A stretch of DNA of 64,000 nucleotides from positions 63,035,702 to 63,099,701 of the forward strand of contig NC_132927.1 of NCBI RefSeq assembly GCF_047675955.1, given 5' to 3'. Every line of letters begins with the position of its first letter. Within the stretch, counting starts at the first letter, position 1. This DNA is from Chlorocebus sabaeus. Lineage: Eukaryota > Chordata > Mammalia > Primates > Cercopithecidae. A program made the translations under genes and the position numbers. A model generated the notes under the pieces. That model saw only the letters and a program-made list of their open reading frames with translations. It ran no database searches and was not told the origin of the DNA. Positions 23,761-35,425 of the stretch are shown piece by piece.

Positions 23761-23999
23761 GAAATACTAATAAAAAGAATTCAGAAGAACTATATTCATT
23801 GAAATGAAAATATCTAAACATATTGTTAAATTTTAAAAAAATGAAAGTGAGAAAAACATATAGGGACAAAGTCAGAGACATAGAGCTAAGGAAAATGTAT
23901 GAAAATAGTTTAGAAAATGTTAGTGTGCATAGGTGTGTGTTTCAGTAATGTACATGTTTTTATATATGGACATATATATGAATAAATGTCCACAATTTA

Positions 24000-25165
24000 T
24001 AGAAAATGGCACCAATATCACTCATTTCAAAAGAAGTCTGGCTACTTACTTAATCTCTTTGACAGGATTTCTGTAAGCAGGACAGCGAGCTCTGCTTTGA
24101 TCTGCCCAGGGAATGAAAACTTAAGAAGCCAGTGTTCACTCTTACCTTGCTTTCATTTCATATTTAGGGACCTTTTGCTTACTCTTGCAACTATGTTCTT
24201 TGTGTGGCATCCAGGAACTGCTGATGGTTGAACTAATATTCAATCATGATATGATTCAAGGGGAAAAAATAAATTGAGAAAGAGGAAAGTGGAAAGAAAA
24301 TGGAGAAGAGGCTGAGAAAAACAAAAGGAATGAAATTGGCATGAATGGGGGCAGAGGGTGATGCAAAAATGGTTTCAAAATAATCCTGAAAGAAAGAACA
24401 AAAAACAACTTAAATGTGTCCCCATGTTGTCCATGGCCCATGTGCTCTTCCTGACCAACATCGTCCACATGGATATAACTTCTCTATAATGTAGACTGAA
24501 AAGAGATGTTGCCAACAGATAGTGTTGGATCACAGGTATTTTGGGGGAAAATAATAAAATGCATTATACTAAAAATAAAACCAATCCCAAACTGCAAGAC
24601 ATGATTTGTAAATATGCAAACTATACAAAATTTGAAGTAGTCATGTTAACGCTGAATGTCTTTACTTCAGTTTCAATGTTTTCCATTGAAAATAGTGATC
24701 TTTATCTCAGTTGTGTGTTTCAAGAAAGCAGAAGAGGTCTAAAAATTTTTCTATTTTTTTTTTCTGCTGAACCACAAAGGGCTACACTGCTCCCACAAAG
24801 TTTATTATCAGAGCTGTCTCTTACAGCTCACAGATAGGACCACCTTCTTCTCTTCTAATGACTCCCATAAAACTCACAGACTGCCTTATTTACTTCTCTC
24901 TATAAATCCCTGGGTCCGTTTTCTTTTCTTTGGGATGATCTTTATTGGTGAAAGTCCTCTCTACTGCAATAACCTGAATACAATCATCTCCTTAATTGTT
25001 GAGATTTTTGTCTTCCATAATCTCATCTGTCTCTTAACTTGGTGTTTTGTGCAACGCCTGACCATTTCCTTTTATATTGTGCTATTTACCATTTCATAGC
25101 TGCTCCTTTCTTTAGGGGGCAGTTTGTTCTCCTTATTTTGGTTCTAACATGTACACCATTGTAGT
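24000..25165. other. Unassigned sequence
   Basis: No family or gene recognised. 24255-24420 is purine-rich. The frame at 24541-24837 (98 codons) contains a low-complexity Phe run from a poly-T tract and has no motif. Confidence 0.4.
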
Positions 25166-25179
25166 ATGATCGCTTGCTC

Positions 25180-25303
25180 TTCCCTCCCTCCCTCCCTCCC
25201 TCCCTCCCTCCCTCCCTTCCTGTCTTCCTTCCTTCCTTCCTTCCTTCCTTCCTTCCTTCCTTCCTTCCTTCCTTCCTTCCTTCCTTCCTTCCTTCCTTCC
25301 TTC
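25180..25303. repeat. (TCCC)n-(TTCC)n pyrimidine microsatellite
   Basis: A TCCC array (25180-25218) is followed by a TTCC array (25219-25303), about 124 bp in all. It sits directly at the 3' (tail) side of the reverse Alu at 25304, where a poly-T would be expected. This indicates growth from the Alu A-tail. Confidence 0.97.
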
Positions 25304-25567
25304 GTCACTCTGCTGCCCAGGCTGGAGTGCAGTGGCATGATCTCGGCTTACTGCAACCTCTTCCTCCCAGGTTCAAGAGATTCTCCTGGCTCAGACTCCC
25401 AAGGAGCTGGGATTACAGCCATGGGCCACTATGCCTAGCTAATTTTTGTAATTTTAGTACAGATGGGGTTTCAGCATGTTGGCCAGGCTGGTCTCAAACT
25501 CCTGACCTCAGGTGTACTACCCGCCTCAGCCTCCCAAAGAGCTGAAATTACAGGTGTGAGCCACCGA
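25304..25567 (-). mobile_element. Alu (AluS-like), 5' end slightly truncated
   Basis: Reverse Alu beginning in the right monomer next to the microsatellite and ending at 'gagccaccg'. It lacks about 15-20 bases of the Alu 5' end. Confidence 0.93.
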
Positions 25568-25985
25568 GTATGCACTTGCAAGTGTATTTTTCCACAATGA
25601 AATCTGAAGTTTTGTATTTCAGGAACCAATACCACATGATACCTCTGAAAATGATCATAGTGCCAAAAACACTGTAGGTGTTTTATACATGTAAATTTTA
25701 ATAATAAATGCATGATTGCACGAATGCAGTAGGACAACTTATGTAGCTGACATGAACATTTGCCAATAAGATACGCAGTACTTATAGTTTTTCCAGTTCT
25801 CTTTTAGAAGTATTGGTTAACAGCAGAGGAACTGTTTATGTCAAATACATCTCTTATTATTGAATTTTACTTAAAAGTATTTTGATGTTCTCTTCAGTTA
25901 CATTAGAAAATAATTACAGTTGTCTTCTCAGCCCCTAACTAAACTGATGGTAAATGGTGGATGACAACCTGAAATCTTACCCCTG
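25568..25985. other. Unassigned sequence
   Basis: Nothing recognised. Confidence 0.4.
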
Positions 25986-25989
25986 TCTT

Positions 25990-26520
25990 CATGTATCAGT
26001 TATCCACTATTGCGTGATTAACTTATATGAAAACCTAGTGGCTTAAAATAATATTTATTCAGCCAAGGCATCTGTGAGCCTGTTGCGTAGTTCTCTTTTA
26101 TTTTAAACTATAATCAGCTGTGTGTCATTTTAGCCTCTGCTAATTTTGTCTGACTTCTGCTGGGGCTCATTCACACATCTGATGATTGGCTGACTGCCAT
26201 TCTTGGGTGACTGACATGACTAGAACACCTCTCTTGCATCATCCAGTAGGCCAGTTTTGTTTTGCGTTCATAGCACAGCAGGAGTACAAGAGAAAAATGG
26301 GAAGCACTCCGATCTCATAGGGCCTAAGCTTGCAAGTGGCACACAACTTCAGTAGGCCAGATTAAGTCATGTGGCTGGCACAGAGACAAGGATAGGAAAA
26401 GAAAATCACCTTTTGATGGAAGTTGAAAACTCACATTAAATAGGGTGTACATACAGGGAGAGATGAAACTCTGGAAAAATTTCTACAATAAATCTACAAC
26501 ACCTCATTTGGGTGAAACTG
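25990..26520 (-). mobile_element. Possible ancient LTR (MLT1/ERVL-like) remnant
   Basis: 'tatcagttatccactattgc', followed by 'cctagtggcttaaaataata', resembles the conserved end of an old MaLR/ERVL-type LTR in reverse orientation. The remainder is too diverged for a firm call. A DNA-transposon origin is an alternative. Confidence 0.4.
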
Positions 26521-27031
26521 TGCAATTTTGTTGTTTTTTGGGATAAGTAAATAAAAAGCCAATTCTAGAGTCGGAGTTTATCCCCGAAGAAATTGAAGAC
26601 CACAAGGGAAACACTAAAAATAAAAAAGAAAATGAATGCTAATTTTTTTTTTATTGCCTGCTTTGAGGTACAGTGTGTCCTCAACACAATTGATTTATTG
26701 GGTCATAATATTCTCACTATGACTACCCACTAAGAGAAAATGTTATATCTATTACTTTTCAAATGAAGACACTTAAATAAGAGAGTTTTAACTATGTTTC
26801 TCAATGTCGCTTTGTTAATGAGTGACTGTACCGCAATTCTAATTCAATTGAAAAATTCCTGTTCTTTAATTGACCACACTGCTGCTGAGGGCTATTCTTC
26901 TGTCTTCTTGGTTGTTTACCTAATTCCCCAACAGAACAGTAAGTTTTAGGAGAAAGAGATCTTGCATCCTTTTGTAATCATCCATTACCTCTAGTAGAAT
27001 GACTCTACTGGTTTACAAGTACGAGTATATT
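26521..27031. other. Unassigned sequence
   Basis: No repeat or gene recognised by eye. Confidence 0.4.
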
Positions 27032-27042
27032 CAAATGCATTA

Positions 27043-27350
27043 TTTTTTTTATTTATTTTTTAATTTTTGAGACAGAGTTTCACTTTTTCACCCAGGCTAG
27101 ACTGCAATGACATGGTCTTGGCTCACTGCAGCCTCCGCCTCCTGGGTTCAACCGATTCTCCTGCCTCAGCTTCCTGAGTAGCTGGGATTACAGGCACCTG
27201 CCACCATGCCCGGCTAATTTTTGTATTTTTAGTAGAGACGGGGTTTCACCATGTTGGTCAGGCTGGTCTCGAACTCCTAATCTCAGGTGATCCACCCACC
27301 TTGGCCTCGCAAAGTGCTGGCATTACAGTTGTGAGCTACCGCACCTGGCC
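27043..27350 (-). mobile_element. Alu (AluS-like), full-length
   Basis: Reverse Alu with a T-rich tail and near-perfect duplications caaatgcatta / caaatgtatta at 27032-27042 and 27351-27361. Confidence 0.95.
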
Positions 27351-27361
27351 CAAATGTATTA

Positions 27362-27461
27362 TTATTTAAAAACAAAAACAAAATCAGAAAACCTCTCAAT
27401 TCATTGGATTCCAAATAACAAATAGAAAAGCCTGTATAAATGGGTCTTTAAAAAAAGAGCC

Positions 27462-27492
<31 letters not shown>

Positions 27493-28210
27493 TGTTCTTG
27501 GCATCAACAAGGACACAATAACAATATTTCCACCGTTATGATTATAGTGCCAAAGCTCATTAACTGTGCTACAATTTATAGGGATAAAAAGCGAAGTTAG
27601 TAACAGTGAGTGGTGGGGGATGCAGTCTTTCACTGTAGTTCCAAACGGAATAATTCTGTAATAAGGTAGTGAATAAAAAAATATGTTTCCATCAAGTTCA
27701 CAAAAGACAGATCTTTTCAGTGTGGTCCCCAGGAGGATGACGTAGCTGCAGGGAATCTTGGTTACTCCTGCTTTTTCTCCCTTTTGTTCAGGAGGCAGAA
27801 ACAAATCTTCCCAAATGAACCCTTTAAATATGAAACGATCACCAGAGGCTAATTGAAACAACAGACAATTGAAACAAATTATGCATTCTTCCCTTAGATA
27901 AGAGACTTAAATTATAAATCCTTCAAGACTAGAAAGTGTGAAATAAATTGAAATGCAATTAAGTGTCAGAATTAATGATATTTCCGAGTTATTTCTTGTG
28001 TAATCTCTTGAAATGCTTTGTGGTTTTGGAAACTCTGGATTTATCTTAATCAAATGTATATCAAATGTTTTAATTTTTTTTTTTTTTTAACGTAGACTTT
28101 AACATCAGCTTCTCAATGTCTACCTGAAAATGCAAAATGCAAGTCTTTCTTTTTCTCCTGCTTCCCGCCCACCCCGCCCCCGACCACGCACCAACCCATT
28201 GTTTCTTAAC
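27362..28210. other. Unassigned sequence with T8/A19 junction and a GC-rich patch
   Basis: Holds a T-run/A-run junction at 27464-27488 and an otherwise unique-looking block, 27500-27900. An open frame of 137 codons on the minus strand (27861-27448) covers that block and ends in runs of Phe and Lys encoded by the homopolymers. No domain is recognised. A C-rich patch (28165-28195) stands out against the AT-rich background. Confidence 0.35.
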
Positions 28211-28213
28211 TGG

Positions 28214-28315
28214 CATTTGGTTTAGTAGTAGGCAGGACAGCATGACTTGCTTCAAATCATGCTAAATCATTTGGCTTAGCAGTAGCCTGGGCAGCATCCC
28301 TTCCTTCAAAGCATC
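28214..28315. repeat. Diverged tandem duplication (about 54-bp unit, two copies)
   Basis: Copy A (28214-28260) and copy B (28268-28315) align block by block: catttggtttagtagtagg / catttggcttagcagtagc, then acagcatgacttgcttcaaa / gcagcatcccttccttcaaa. Identity by eye is about 75-80%. Confidence 0.75.
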
Positions 28316-29120
28316 AAGTCAGTTCTATCTTCCTTGGCTATTATTACGTGAAATATATTGAAACAGATAATTATATTGAGTCTCATGCTGGAATCTGCAT
28401 AATGTACACAATTCGCTGGTGCAGTCACCTCCAAGAGCTGAGGAACTGCTTCTGTTAATGAGCTGTTCAGTGTCAATGGATATTGACGTGATTTGTTTGG
28501 TTGCCACTTTGTTCTGTCAGATCAGTCTGTGATTGGCTAACGTGACTGATGCCTCTAAGGTCAGGGGCCTGCGATGGGACCTAGTGAGGGTCATTGTGCA
28601 TTTGTCTCCAATGATCTGTTCAGCAGGACTCCATAATACTCGAACACGTGTAGATACTGGATAAATAAAGAAGTGTTCCTATTTCTTGAGAAATAGTTGG
28701 AGCTAATGAGTGGCATAAAATGCCAATGTCTTCAAAACAAATCAAACTTTATATTTCTTTTATAAAATTTTGGTTTAGATAGGACATGTGCTTTGAGACA
28801 AAAGATACTTAAGTATGCAGATGCCAAAAGCTCAGTGGAACAACTTAACATATTATAAAAGGAACATATATCATCTACCTTCAGAGTCATTGTCAATACT
28901 TTAATAATAAAAAAAGAACTGTTTACAAAACAACAATTTATTAAAAATGAAAATGATGCAGTACACATCTTCTCAAACTTCAGGAAAATTAAATCAACTT
29001 ATTTCTTTGAGGTGGACTGAGATGTATCATTCGATTTGGTTTTATGTATTATAAATTCAAGAGAGAATCTCTGATCCTAATGCTACTTAATAGGAATCTA
29101 ATTATCTAAAAATACTGAAT
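28316..29120. other. Unassigned sequence
   Basis: No repeat family, RNA gene or supported open frame seen. Confidence 0.4.
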
Positions 29121-29132
29121 AAAGAACATGTC

Positions 29133-29528
29133 ACAATATACAACTTGGGATACTATGCAGTCATAAAAAAGGATGAGTTCATGTCCTTTGCAGAGACATG
29201 GATGAAGCTGGAAACCATTATTCCTAGCAAACTAACACAGGAACAGAAAACCAACCACCACATATTCTCACTCATAAGTGGGAGTTTAACAATGAGAACA
29301 CATTGACACAGGGAGTGGAACATCACACACCATGGCCTGTTGTGGGGGTGGGGGCCTAAGGGAGGGATAGCATTAGGAGAAATACTTAATGTAGATGACG
29401 GGTTTATAGGTGCAGAAAACCACCATGGCATGTGTATACCTATGTAACAAACTGCGCATTCTGCACATGGATCCCAGAACTTAAAGTGTAATAATTAAAA
29501 AAACTGCATGTATTTACTAGAAAGAAAC
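29133..29528 (+). mobile_element. 5'-truncated L1PA 3' end with target-site duplication
   Basis: About 400 bp covering the end of ORF2 and the 3'UTR: 'gatgagttcatgtcctttgc', then the G-rich patch, then 'atcccagaacttaaagtgta'. Flanking copies are aaagaacatgtc (29121-29132) and aaagaaacatgtc (29529-29541). Confidence 0.9.
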
Positions 29529-29593
29529 AAAGAAACATGTCCTGAGAAAATAATATATATATGTGTGTGGAAAGAAACAAAGAAACATGTCCT
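29520..29593. repeat. Direct repeat of a 24-bp block, 50-bp period
   Basis: The same 24-bp block (begins gaaagaaacaaag, ends catgtcct) is found at 29520-29543 and 29570-29593, separated by AT-rich/TG-rich sequence. This looks like a local tandem duplication of the L1 3' flank, which includes the target-site copy. Confidence 0.85.
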
Positions 29594-31080
29594 ACAAAAA
29601 TAAAAAGTTTAGTGCTAGAAGCGAAGAATGTAGGCTACCACATCAGGACTCAAGGAATTTCCTAAATTTCCATTCCAATATTAGGCAAGAGTTCCTTGGA
29701 GATAAAAGCTGTGATTTCATATGAACTAGTGTCATGTCACTCTATGTGTAAATCCACCAAGTTAATGTCATAATAAAGCTGTACAACTTCAAAGGAATTA
29801 TGTAAACAAGCAACCTTACGAAGAAATGCACTTGCTTATACATTAGTCAAGATCAAGTCCTGTGGCTGAAAAAATCAGTTATTTTCTATTATAAAAACTT
29901 GGGTAACATTTTTCAAAATCTTACCACTAGGAAATGTCTGAGTGGGCATGTCTGACTTGATGAGTATATATTAAACCATCATGACTGCCTTGTATATGTT
30001 GTCTAGACTAGATTTTAAATTCCAAAAACAGCAGGAAAAGTATATCATCGCAAGTTGAAATTCTAGGCCATTCTGCAAATATTTAAAGAAAACGAACCTT
30101 TTCTTAATTATAAAGTAAGCAAATGTCCCATTGGCATATCTCATTTCATGTTCTTCATTTCCTCAGTACCTCTTTCTCCCCACCATCATTGCATACTCTG
30201 ATATAGGCAATGCCTAAGCAAGTTTTAGCTGTAGCCATATGTCTGCCTCATGTTTTAACAAGCCACACTTACTACTGCAGAAAACTAAAAGGAAGAGAAT
30301 AACTGAGTTTTTATATTATGTCTTCTGCTAATATTTATCAAAACTTCAATAAGGAGTGCATATAAAAATCTTTCTGTTGATATCCAAGTAAGATGTGTAG
30401 TTTAGTTAACACTCTTTTATTACTTTCAATTTCCTGTTTTCAATAATGTAAGATTTTATATTTACATTATATTTACATACATTACATATTATATTTTATA
30501 TTTACTGGGTGTAAAGTACAGAGAGACATTTGATTCCACTTCTTGTACATCTTAAATTATTTCAAAATAAAAAATGAAACTGTCTATTGCACACGTAGTG
30601 TTGGGCATGTTCACATGATATTAAATGATTTAATTAAATTAATTTTATAAAGGTAATTATTTTCTTATTGAGACAAATTGGTTTTTGTGAGGAGTCACAC
30701 TTGAATTTCTAAATATTCTCATTAATAAATAAATGAAAAATCTATGGACCTATGTCCATTCTGACGACAAAAATAATTATACTCCAAAAAATATTATCAA
30801 TCAATCAGAAAAATCAGGTAATGTATTTCCACTGTAAGTCACTTTATCCTGACCAAAATAGGACAGTTCTGTTCTAATCTGCAACTCATTCCTCTTGATT
30901 TCAACTCCTAAGATTTTTTCAGATTCATCAGTTTTCTTGACTTTTTCAGTCTACTTACATCAGCTTTGCCTAGAGACTGCCTTTGTTATTTGTACTTTTT
31001 GTCTTTCCTCCCTTATAATCACTGCCTCCTTCATACTAATTTTAGTTTTCACACTGTAAATTCCTAGAAGATAGGAATTG
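29594..31080. other. Unassigned AT-rich sequence
   Basis: Nothing recognised apart from an AT-rich stretch of short imperfect repeats at about 30445-30505 (tttatatttacattatattt type). Confidence 0.4.
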
Positions 31081-31453
31081 AGATTATGTATTTACTTTAG
31101 GTTGGGTTCCCTAAGATATAGTCCCTGAGACAAGAATTTTAATTTGAAGGGATCTGGAGAAGTACCAGTAGGGGAATGGCAGCATGAAATAGGGAAAGGA
31201 TACACAGCTCAATCTCTGTGAAGGAAGCAATGCAGAATACACCTCAGAGCTACCTATAGGGAGAGAAAATCAGGATGTTTATTTTTAAGTTGATACAGCA
31301 CTAGTGGAGGGCTGCTCCTGGGGAAGGAGAAACTACTAGAAACTAGTACAGGAGTGGGTGAAATGGAAGAAAGATGTGAAGAAGAGTTTTTCATGTTCGT
31401 GCAGTAAGCTGCTGTCAGCAAATATTTGACTGGTGAGGGCTGAGGAGAAAAGG
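31081..31453. other. Possible old LTR-like or MER-type sequence, unclassified
   Basis: 'gttgggttccctaagatata' and the following G/A-rich text resemble a medium-reiteration element I cannot name. No terminal features were located. Confidence 0.25.
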
Positions 31454-31458
31454 GCAGG

Positions 31459-31821
31459 TGTATCAGTTTGTTCTTATGGTGCTAATAAGGATATACCTGA
31501 GACTGGGTAATTTATAAATGGAAGAGGTTTAATTGACTCACAGTTCCACATGGCTGGGGAGGCCTCACAATCATGTCAGAATGCAAATGAGGAGCAAAAG
31601 TACCTCTTACATGGTGGCAGGCAAGAGAGCTTGTGCATGGGAACTTCCTTCTGTAAAACCATCATATCTTGTGAGAATTATTCGCTATCACAAGAACAGC
31701 ACGAGAAAACCCATCCCCCATGATTCAATTACTCCCACCAGGTCCCTCGCACGACACGTGTGGATTATTGGAGCTGTAATTCAAGATGAGATTTGAGGGG
31801 AAACACAGCAAAACCACATCA
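31459..31821 (-). mobile_element. Solo MaLR LTR (THE1-like)
   Basis: A complete LTR in reverse orientation, from tgtatcag to the complement of the tgatatggtt start (accacatca at 31813-31821). The 5-bp flanks, gcagg (31454-31458) and tcagg (31822-31826), match at four of five positions. No internal region is present, so it derives from LTR-LTR recombination. Confidence 0.92.
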
Positions 31822-32006
31822 TCAGGTCAACAACAGTGTTTGCTATAACATTATTTTGCACACTATTGTCTAACATAATGCATGGCATAATAGGCAGGAA
31901 AAAATAACTTACATAATTAGCTCAAATGGTAATCTTTATATAAATGTAGCTTAGAAAGCTGTAGAAAAAATAACCCCCTAGGCATGCCAGGATACAACAG
32001 ACTTAT

Positions 32007-32318
32007 GGCAAGGCTTGTTGGCTCACACCTATAATCCCAGCACTTTGGGAGGCGGAGGTGGGCAGATCACCTGAAGTCAGGAGTTCGAGACCAGCCTGAC
32101 CAACATGGAGAAACCCTGTCTCTACTAAAAATACAAAAACTTAGCCAGGAGAGGTGATGCATGCCTGTAATCCCAGTTACTTGGGAGGCTGAGGCAGGAG
32201 AATCGCTTGAACCCCGGGAGGCGGAGGTTGTAGTGAGTTGAGATCATGCCATTGCACTCTAGCCTAAGCAACAAGAGTGAAACTCCATCTCAAAAAACAA
32301 AGAAATACACAAACAAAA
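32007..32318 (+). mobile_element. Alu (AluS-like), full-length
   Basis: Forward Alu with a patterned A-tail and a perfect 11-bp duplication, aacagacttat, at 31996-32006 and 32319-32329. Confidence 0.95.
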
Positions 32319-32329
32319 AACAGACTTAT

Positions 32330-32850
32330 AACATTGGCCATGATCATTAGTAGATACATTTCTTGTCTCCAAAATAGCTACAGTTCATAAATTTTCCTCT
32401 TATTAGGAATGTAAACATTTCCCAATATGGATAGGTTCAAGCTATTTTCAAGCATGGAGGTCGAAAAGAACACAAATAATATTTAAGTTAAGGTAATTCT
32501 TCTCAACCTCAAGCATTATTGCTTTTAATCCTACCTATTTTTGCCTCCAGTTTTATATTGAAATGTGTTGTCAAAGACCTATGATGATAGATTGTAACTT
32601 TCTTACAGATAGGAATTGCATCTTATTCCTCTAGCATCTGTTTTGGACATACTAGGTGTTCAAATAAATGTGCTTCAAACTAATTTTTTATTAGATTTGG
32701 TTAACTCTACACATTTGGCTTCAATCAAATAGAAGGTAGACATATCAGTCAAAAATGCACAGAAAAAAATAACAGTGAAAAACACTCATATTCTCTTTCT
32801 ACTCTTTTTGTTCTATGATTATTCTTTCCTCAGCCAACTCATGTCCAGAT
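32330..32850. other. Unassigned sequence
   Basis: No repeat or gene recognised. Confidence 0.4.
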
Positions 32851-32861
32851 ACCAAACAACC

Positions 32862-33147
32862 TTTTTTTTTTTTAAATTTTTTTGAGACGGAGTTTTGCTC
32901 TTGTCACCGCCCAGCTGGAGTGCAATGGCGCAATCTTGGCTCACTACAACCTCCGCCTCCCTGGTTCAACCCATTCTCCTGCCTCAGACCCCCGAGTAGC
33001 TGGAATTGTAGGCCCATGCCACCACACAGGCTAATTTCTGTATTTTTAGTAGAGACGGGGTTTCACCATGTTGGCCAGGCTAGTCTTGAACTGCTAACCT
33101 CGGCTGATCCACCCACCTCGGTCTCCCAAAGTGCTGGGATTACAGGC
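32862..33147 (-). mobile_element. Alu, 5'-truncated by about 20 bases
   Basis: Reverse Alu ending at 'attacaggcc' rather than at the Alu 5' terminus. Flanks ccaaacaaccttt (32852-32864, running into the poly-T) and ccaaaagaccttt (33148-33160) are a likely duplication. Confidence 0.92.
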
Positions 33148-33160
33148 CCAAAAGACCTTT

Positions 33161-33502
33161 GCTTTTGGTATATATGTGTCTAACTTGAGCTTTTCATTAC
33201 TTCACAAAAGCTCCTTCTGTTTCTGACCAAATAGAAGAGGGACTCCTAGGAAAATAGGAAAGTGACCTGCAACTTGAAAAGAGAGTGCTAAATTATGTCA
33301 CCTGGGTAATATAACACAGTCAAACTAATCAGGGCCCCCAGACGAAGTCAGCTCTGTGGCCCATGATTTGAAATTGGTTCATGTCATACCATATTAGGGT
33401 CAGCGGGCACTGAAGAAGGGGGATGAACATTGTAATCAGTGGTGCTGTGTTCTATGCTGCCACTTAGTTTCGATTTCTAAGTGTTATTTTCTTCATCTGT
33501 AT
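33161..33502. other. Unassigned sequence
   Basis: Nothing recognised. Confidence 0.4.
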
Positions 33503-33507
33503 CCATC

Positions 33508-33851
33508 CGATATGATTTGGTTCTGTGTCCCCTTCCATAATTCCCATGTGTTGTGGGAGGCACCTGGTTCAAGATGATTGAATCCTGGGAGAGGGTCTTT
33601 CCCATTCTGTTCTCGTGATAGTGAATCGGTCTCATGAGTTCTGATGGTATTAAAAACGAAGTTTCTCTACACAAGCTCTCTCTTTGCCTACTGCCATCCA
33701 CATAAGATGTGACTTGCTCGTCCTTGCCTCCCGCCATGATTGTGAGGCCTCCCCAGCAATGTGGAACTATGAATCCATTAAACCTCTTTCTTTTGTAAAA
33801 TACCCAGTCTCAGATATGTCTTTAGCAGCAGCATGAAAACGAAATAATACA
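33508..33851 (+). repeat. THE1-type 5' LTR
   Basis: 344-bp LTR with AATAAA-like/TTAAACC 3' part ('cattaaacctctttcttttg' near 33777) and a terminal taataca. Confidence 0.93.
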
Positions 33852-35425
33852 GTAAATGGGTACCAGTAGAGTGGGACCCTGCTGTAAAGATACCTGAAAA
33901 TGTGGAAGCGACTTTGGAACTGGGTAACAGGCAGAGGCTGGAACCATTTGGAGGGCTTAGAAGAAGACAGGAAAATGTGGGAAAGTTTGAAAGTTCTTAG
34001 AGACTTATTGATTGGCTTTGACAAAAATAATGATAGTGATATGAACAATAAGGTCCAGGCTGAGGCGGTCTCAGATGGAGATGAGGAACTTGTTGGAAAC
34101 TGCAACAAAGGTTACTCTTGTTATATTTAAGCAAAGAGACTGGTAGCATTTTGCTACTGCCCTCAAGATTTGTGGAACTTTGAGCATGAGAGAGATAATT
34201 TAGGGTATGTGCCAGAAGAAATTTCTAAGCAGCAAAGCATTCTTGGGTGACTTGGGTACTATTAAAGGCTTTCAGTTTTGTAAGGGAAACAGAGCATAAA
34301 ACTTTGGAAATTTTGCAGCCTGACAATGCAGTAGAAGATAAAATCCCATTTTCTGAGGTGAAATTTAAGCTGGCTGCAGAAATTTGCATAATTAATGAAG
34401 TGCCAAATGTTAATCCCCAAGACAAAGGGGAACATGCCTACAGGACATGTCAGATGTCTTCATGGAAGCCTCTCCAATCACAGGCCCAGAGCCCTAGGAG
34501 GAAAAAGTGGTTTCCGGTACCAGGCCCAGGGTCCCTGTGCTCTGTGCAGCCTAGGAACTTGGTGCCTTGTGTCCCAGCTGCTCTAGCCGTGACTGAAAGG
34601 GGCCAGTGTAGAGCTTGGGCTGTGACTTCAGAAGTTGCAAGCCTCAAGCCTTGGAAGCTTCCACGTGGTATTGAGCTTGCGAGTGCACAGAAGTTAAGAA
34701 TTGCGGTTTGGGAACCTCCATGTAGATTTCAGATGTATGAAAATGCCTGGATGGCCAGGCAGAAGTTTGATGTAGGGGTGGTATGCTTATGGAGAACTTC
34801 TGCTAAGGAAGTGAAGAAGAGAAATATGGAATTAGAGCCCCCACACAGAGGGTCTGCTGGGGCACCACCTAGTGGAGCTGTGAGAAGAGGGCCACCATCC
34901 TTCAGACCCCAGAATAGTAGATCCACTGACAGCTTGTACTGTGCACCTGGAAAAGCCATAGATACTCAATGCCAGCTTGTGAAAGCAGCCGGGAGGGAAA
35001 CTGTAACCTGCCAAGCCACAGGGGTGGAGCTGCCCAACACCGTGGGAACCCACCTCCTGCATCAGTGTGACCTGGATGTGAGACATGGAGTCGAAGGAGA
35101 TCATTTTGGAGCTTTAAGATTTGACTGCTCTGCTGGATTTTGAACTTGCATGGGACCTGTAGCCCCTTCGTTTTGACCAATGTTTCCATTTTGAATGACT
35201 GCATTTACCCAATACCTGTACCCCCATTATATCTAGGAAGTAATTAGCTTGCTTTTGATTTCACAGGCTCATGGACAGAAGGGACTTGCCTTATCTCAGT
35301 TGAGACATTGGACTGTAAACTTTTAAGTTAATGCTGAAATGAGTTGAGACTTTGGGGAACTGTTGGGAAGGCATGATTGTTTTGAAATGTAAAGATATGA
35401 GATTTGGGAGAGGCTAGGTGCAGAA
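33852..35425 (+). pseudogene. THE1 internal region with gag-like frames, including a 298-codon open frame
   Basis: Two plus-strand frames remain. 33900-34130 (76 codons) contains SDGDEEL and a preceding Asp-rich segment. 34247-35143 (298 codons) is the longest open frame in the window and runs to near the internal region's 3' end. Equivalent frames occur in the other two MaLR copies in the window, so the frame is ancestral to the family and is not a chance ORF. No protease or reverse transcriptase motifs are present, as expected for MaLRs. The two frames are separated by stops; translation is unproven, and I treat it as a relic. Confidence 0.75.

Larger units (their letters stand above)
21750..23990 (+). 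mobile_element. Old L1M/HAL1-like element, ORF2 C-terminal part and 3'UTR
   Basis: Forward L1-like blocks in order: a 'ttatgtggaagtcaaaatg' block near 22216, a 'gaaatgcaaa' block near 23131-23210, and a 3'UTR-like block with 'gaaatgaaaatatctaaaca' near 23800. It is interrupted by Alus at 22655 and 23541 and by a GATA tract. It is oriented opposite to the L1M just upstream. Confidence 0.6.

Noticed and set aside
24541..24837. 98-codon frame in unassigned sequence
   Set aside because: No domain, no splice or promoter context, and a poly-T-encoded Phe run; within the chance range for this amount of DNA.
25166..25545. Overlapping 90- and 123-codon frames beginning with long Ser/Leu/Pro repeats
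   Set aside because: They are translations of the TCCC/TTCC microsatellite running into the reverse Alu.
32815..33183. 122-codon plus-strand frame
   Set aside because: Almost entirely antisense Alu translation, a common artefact in primate DNA.
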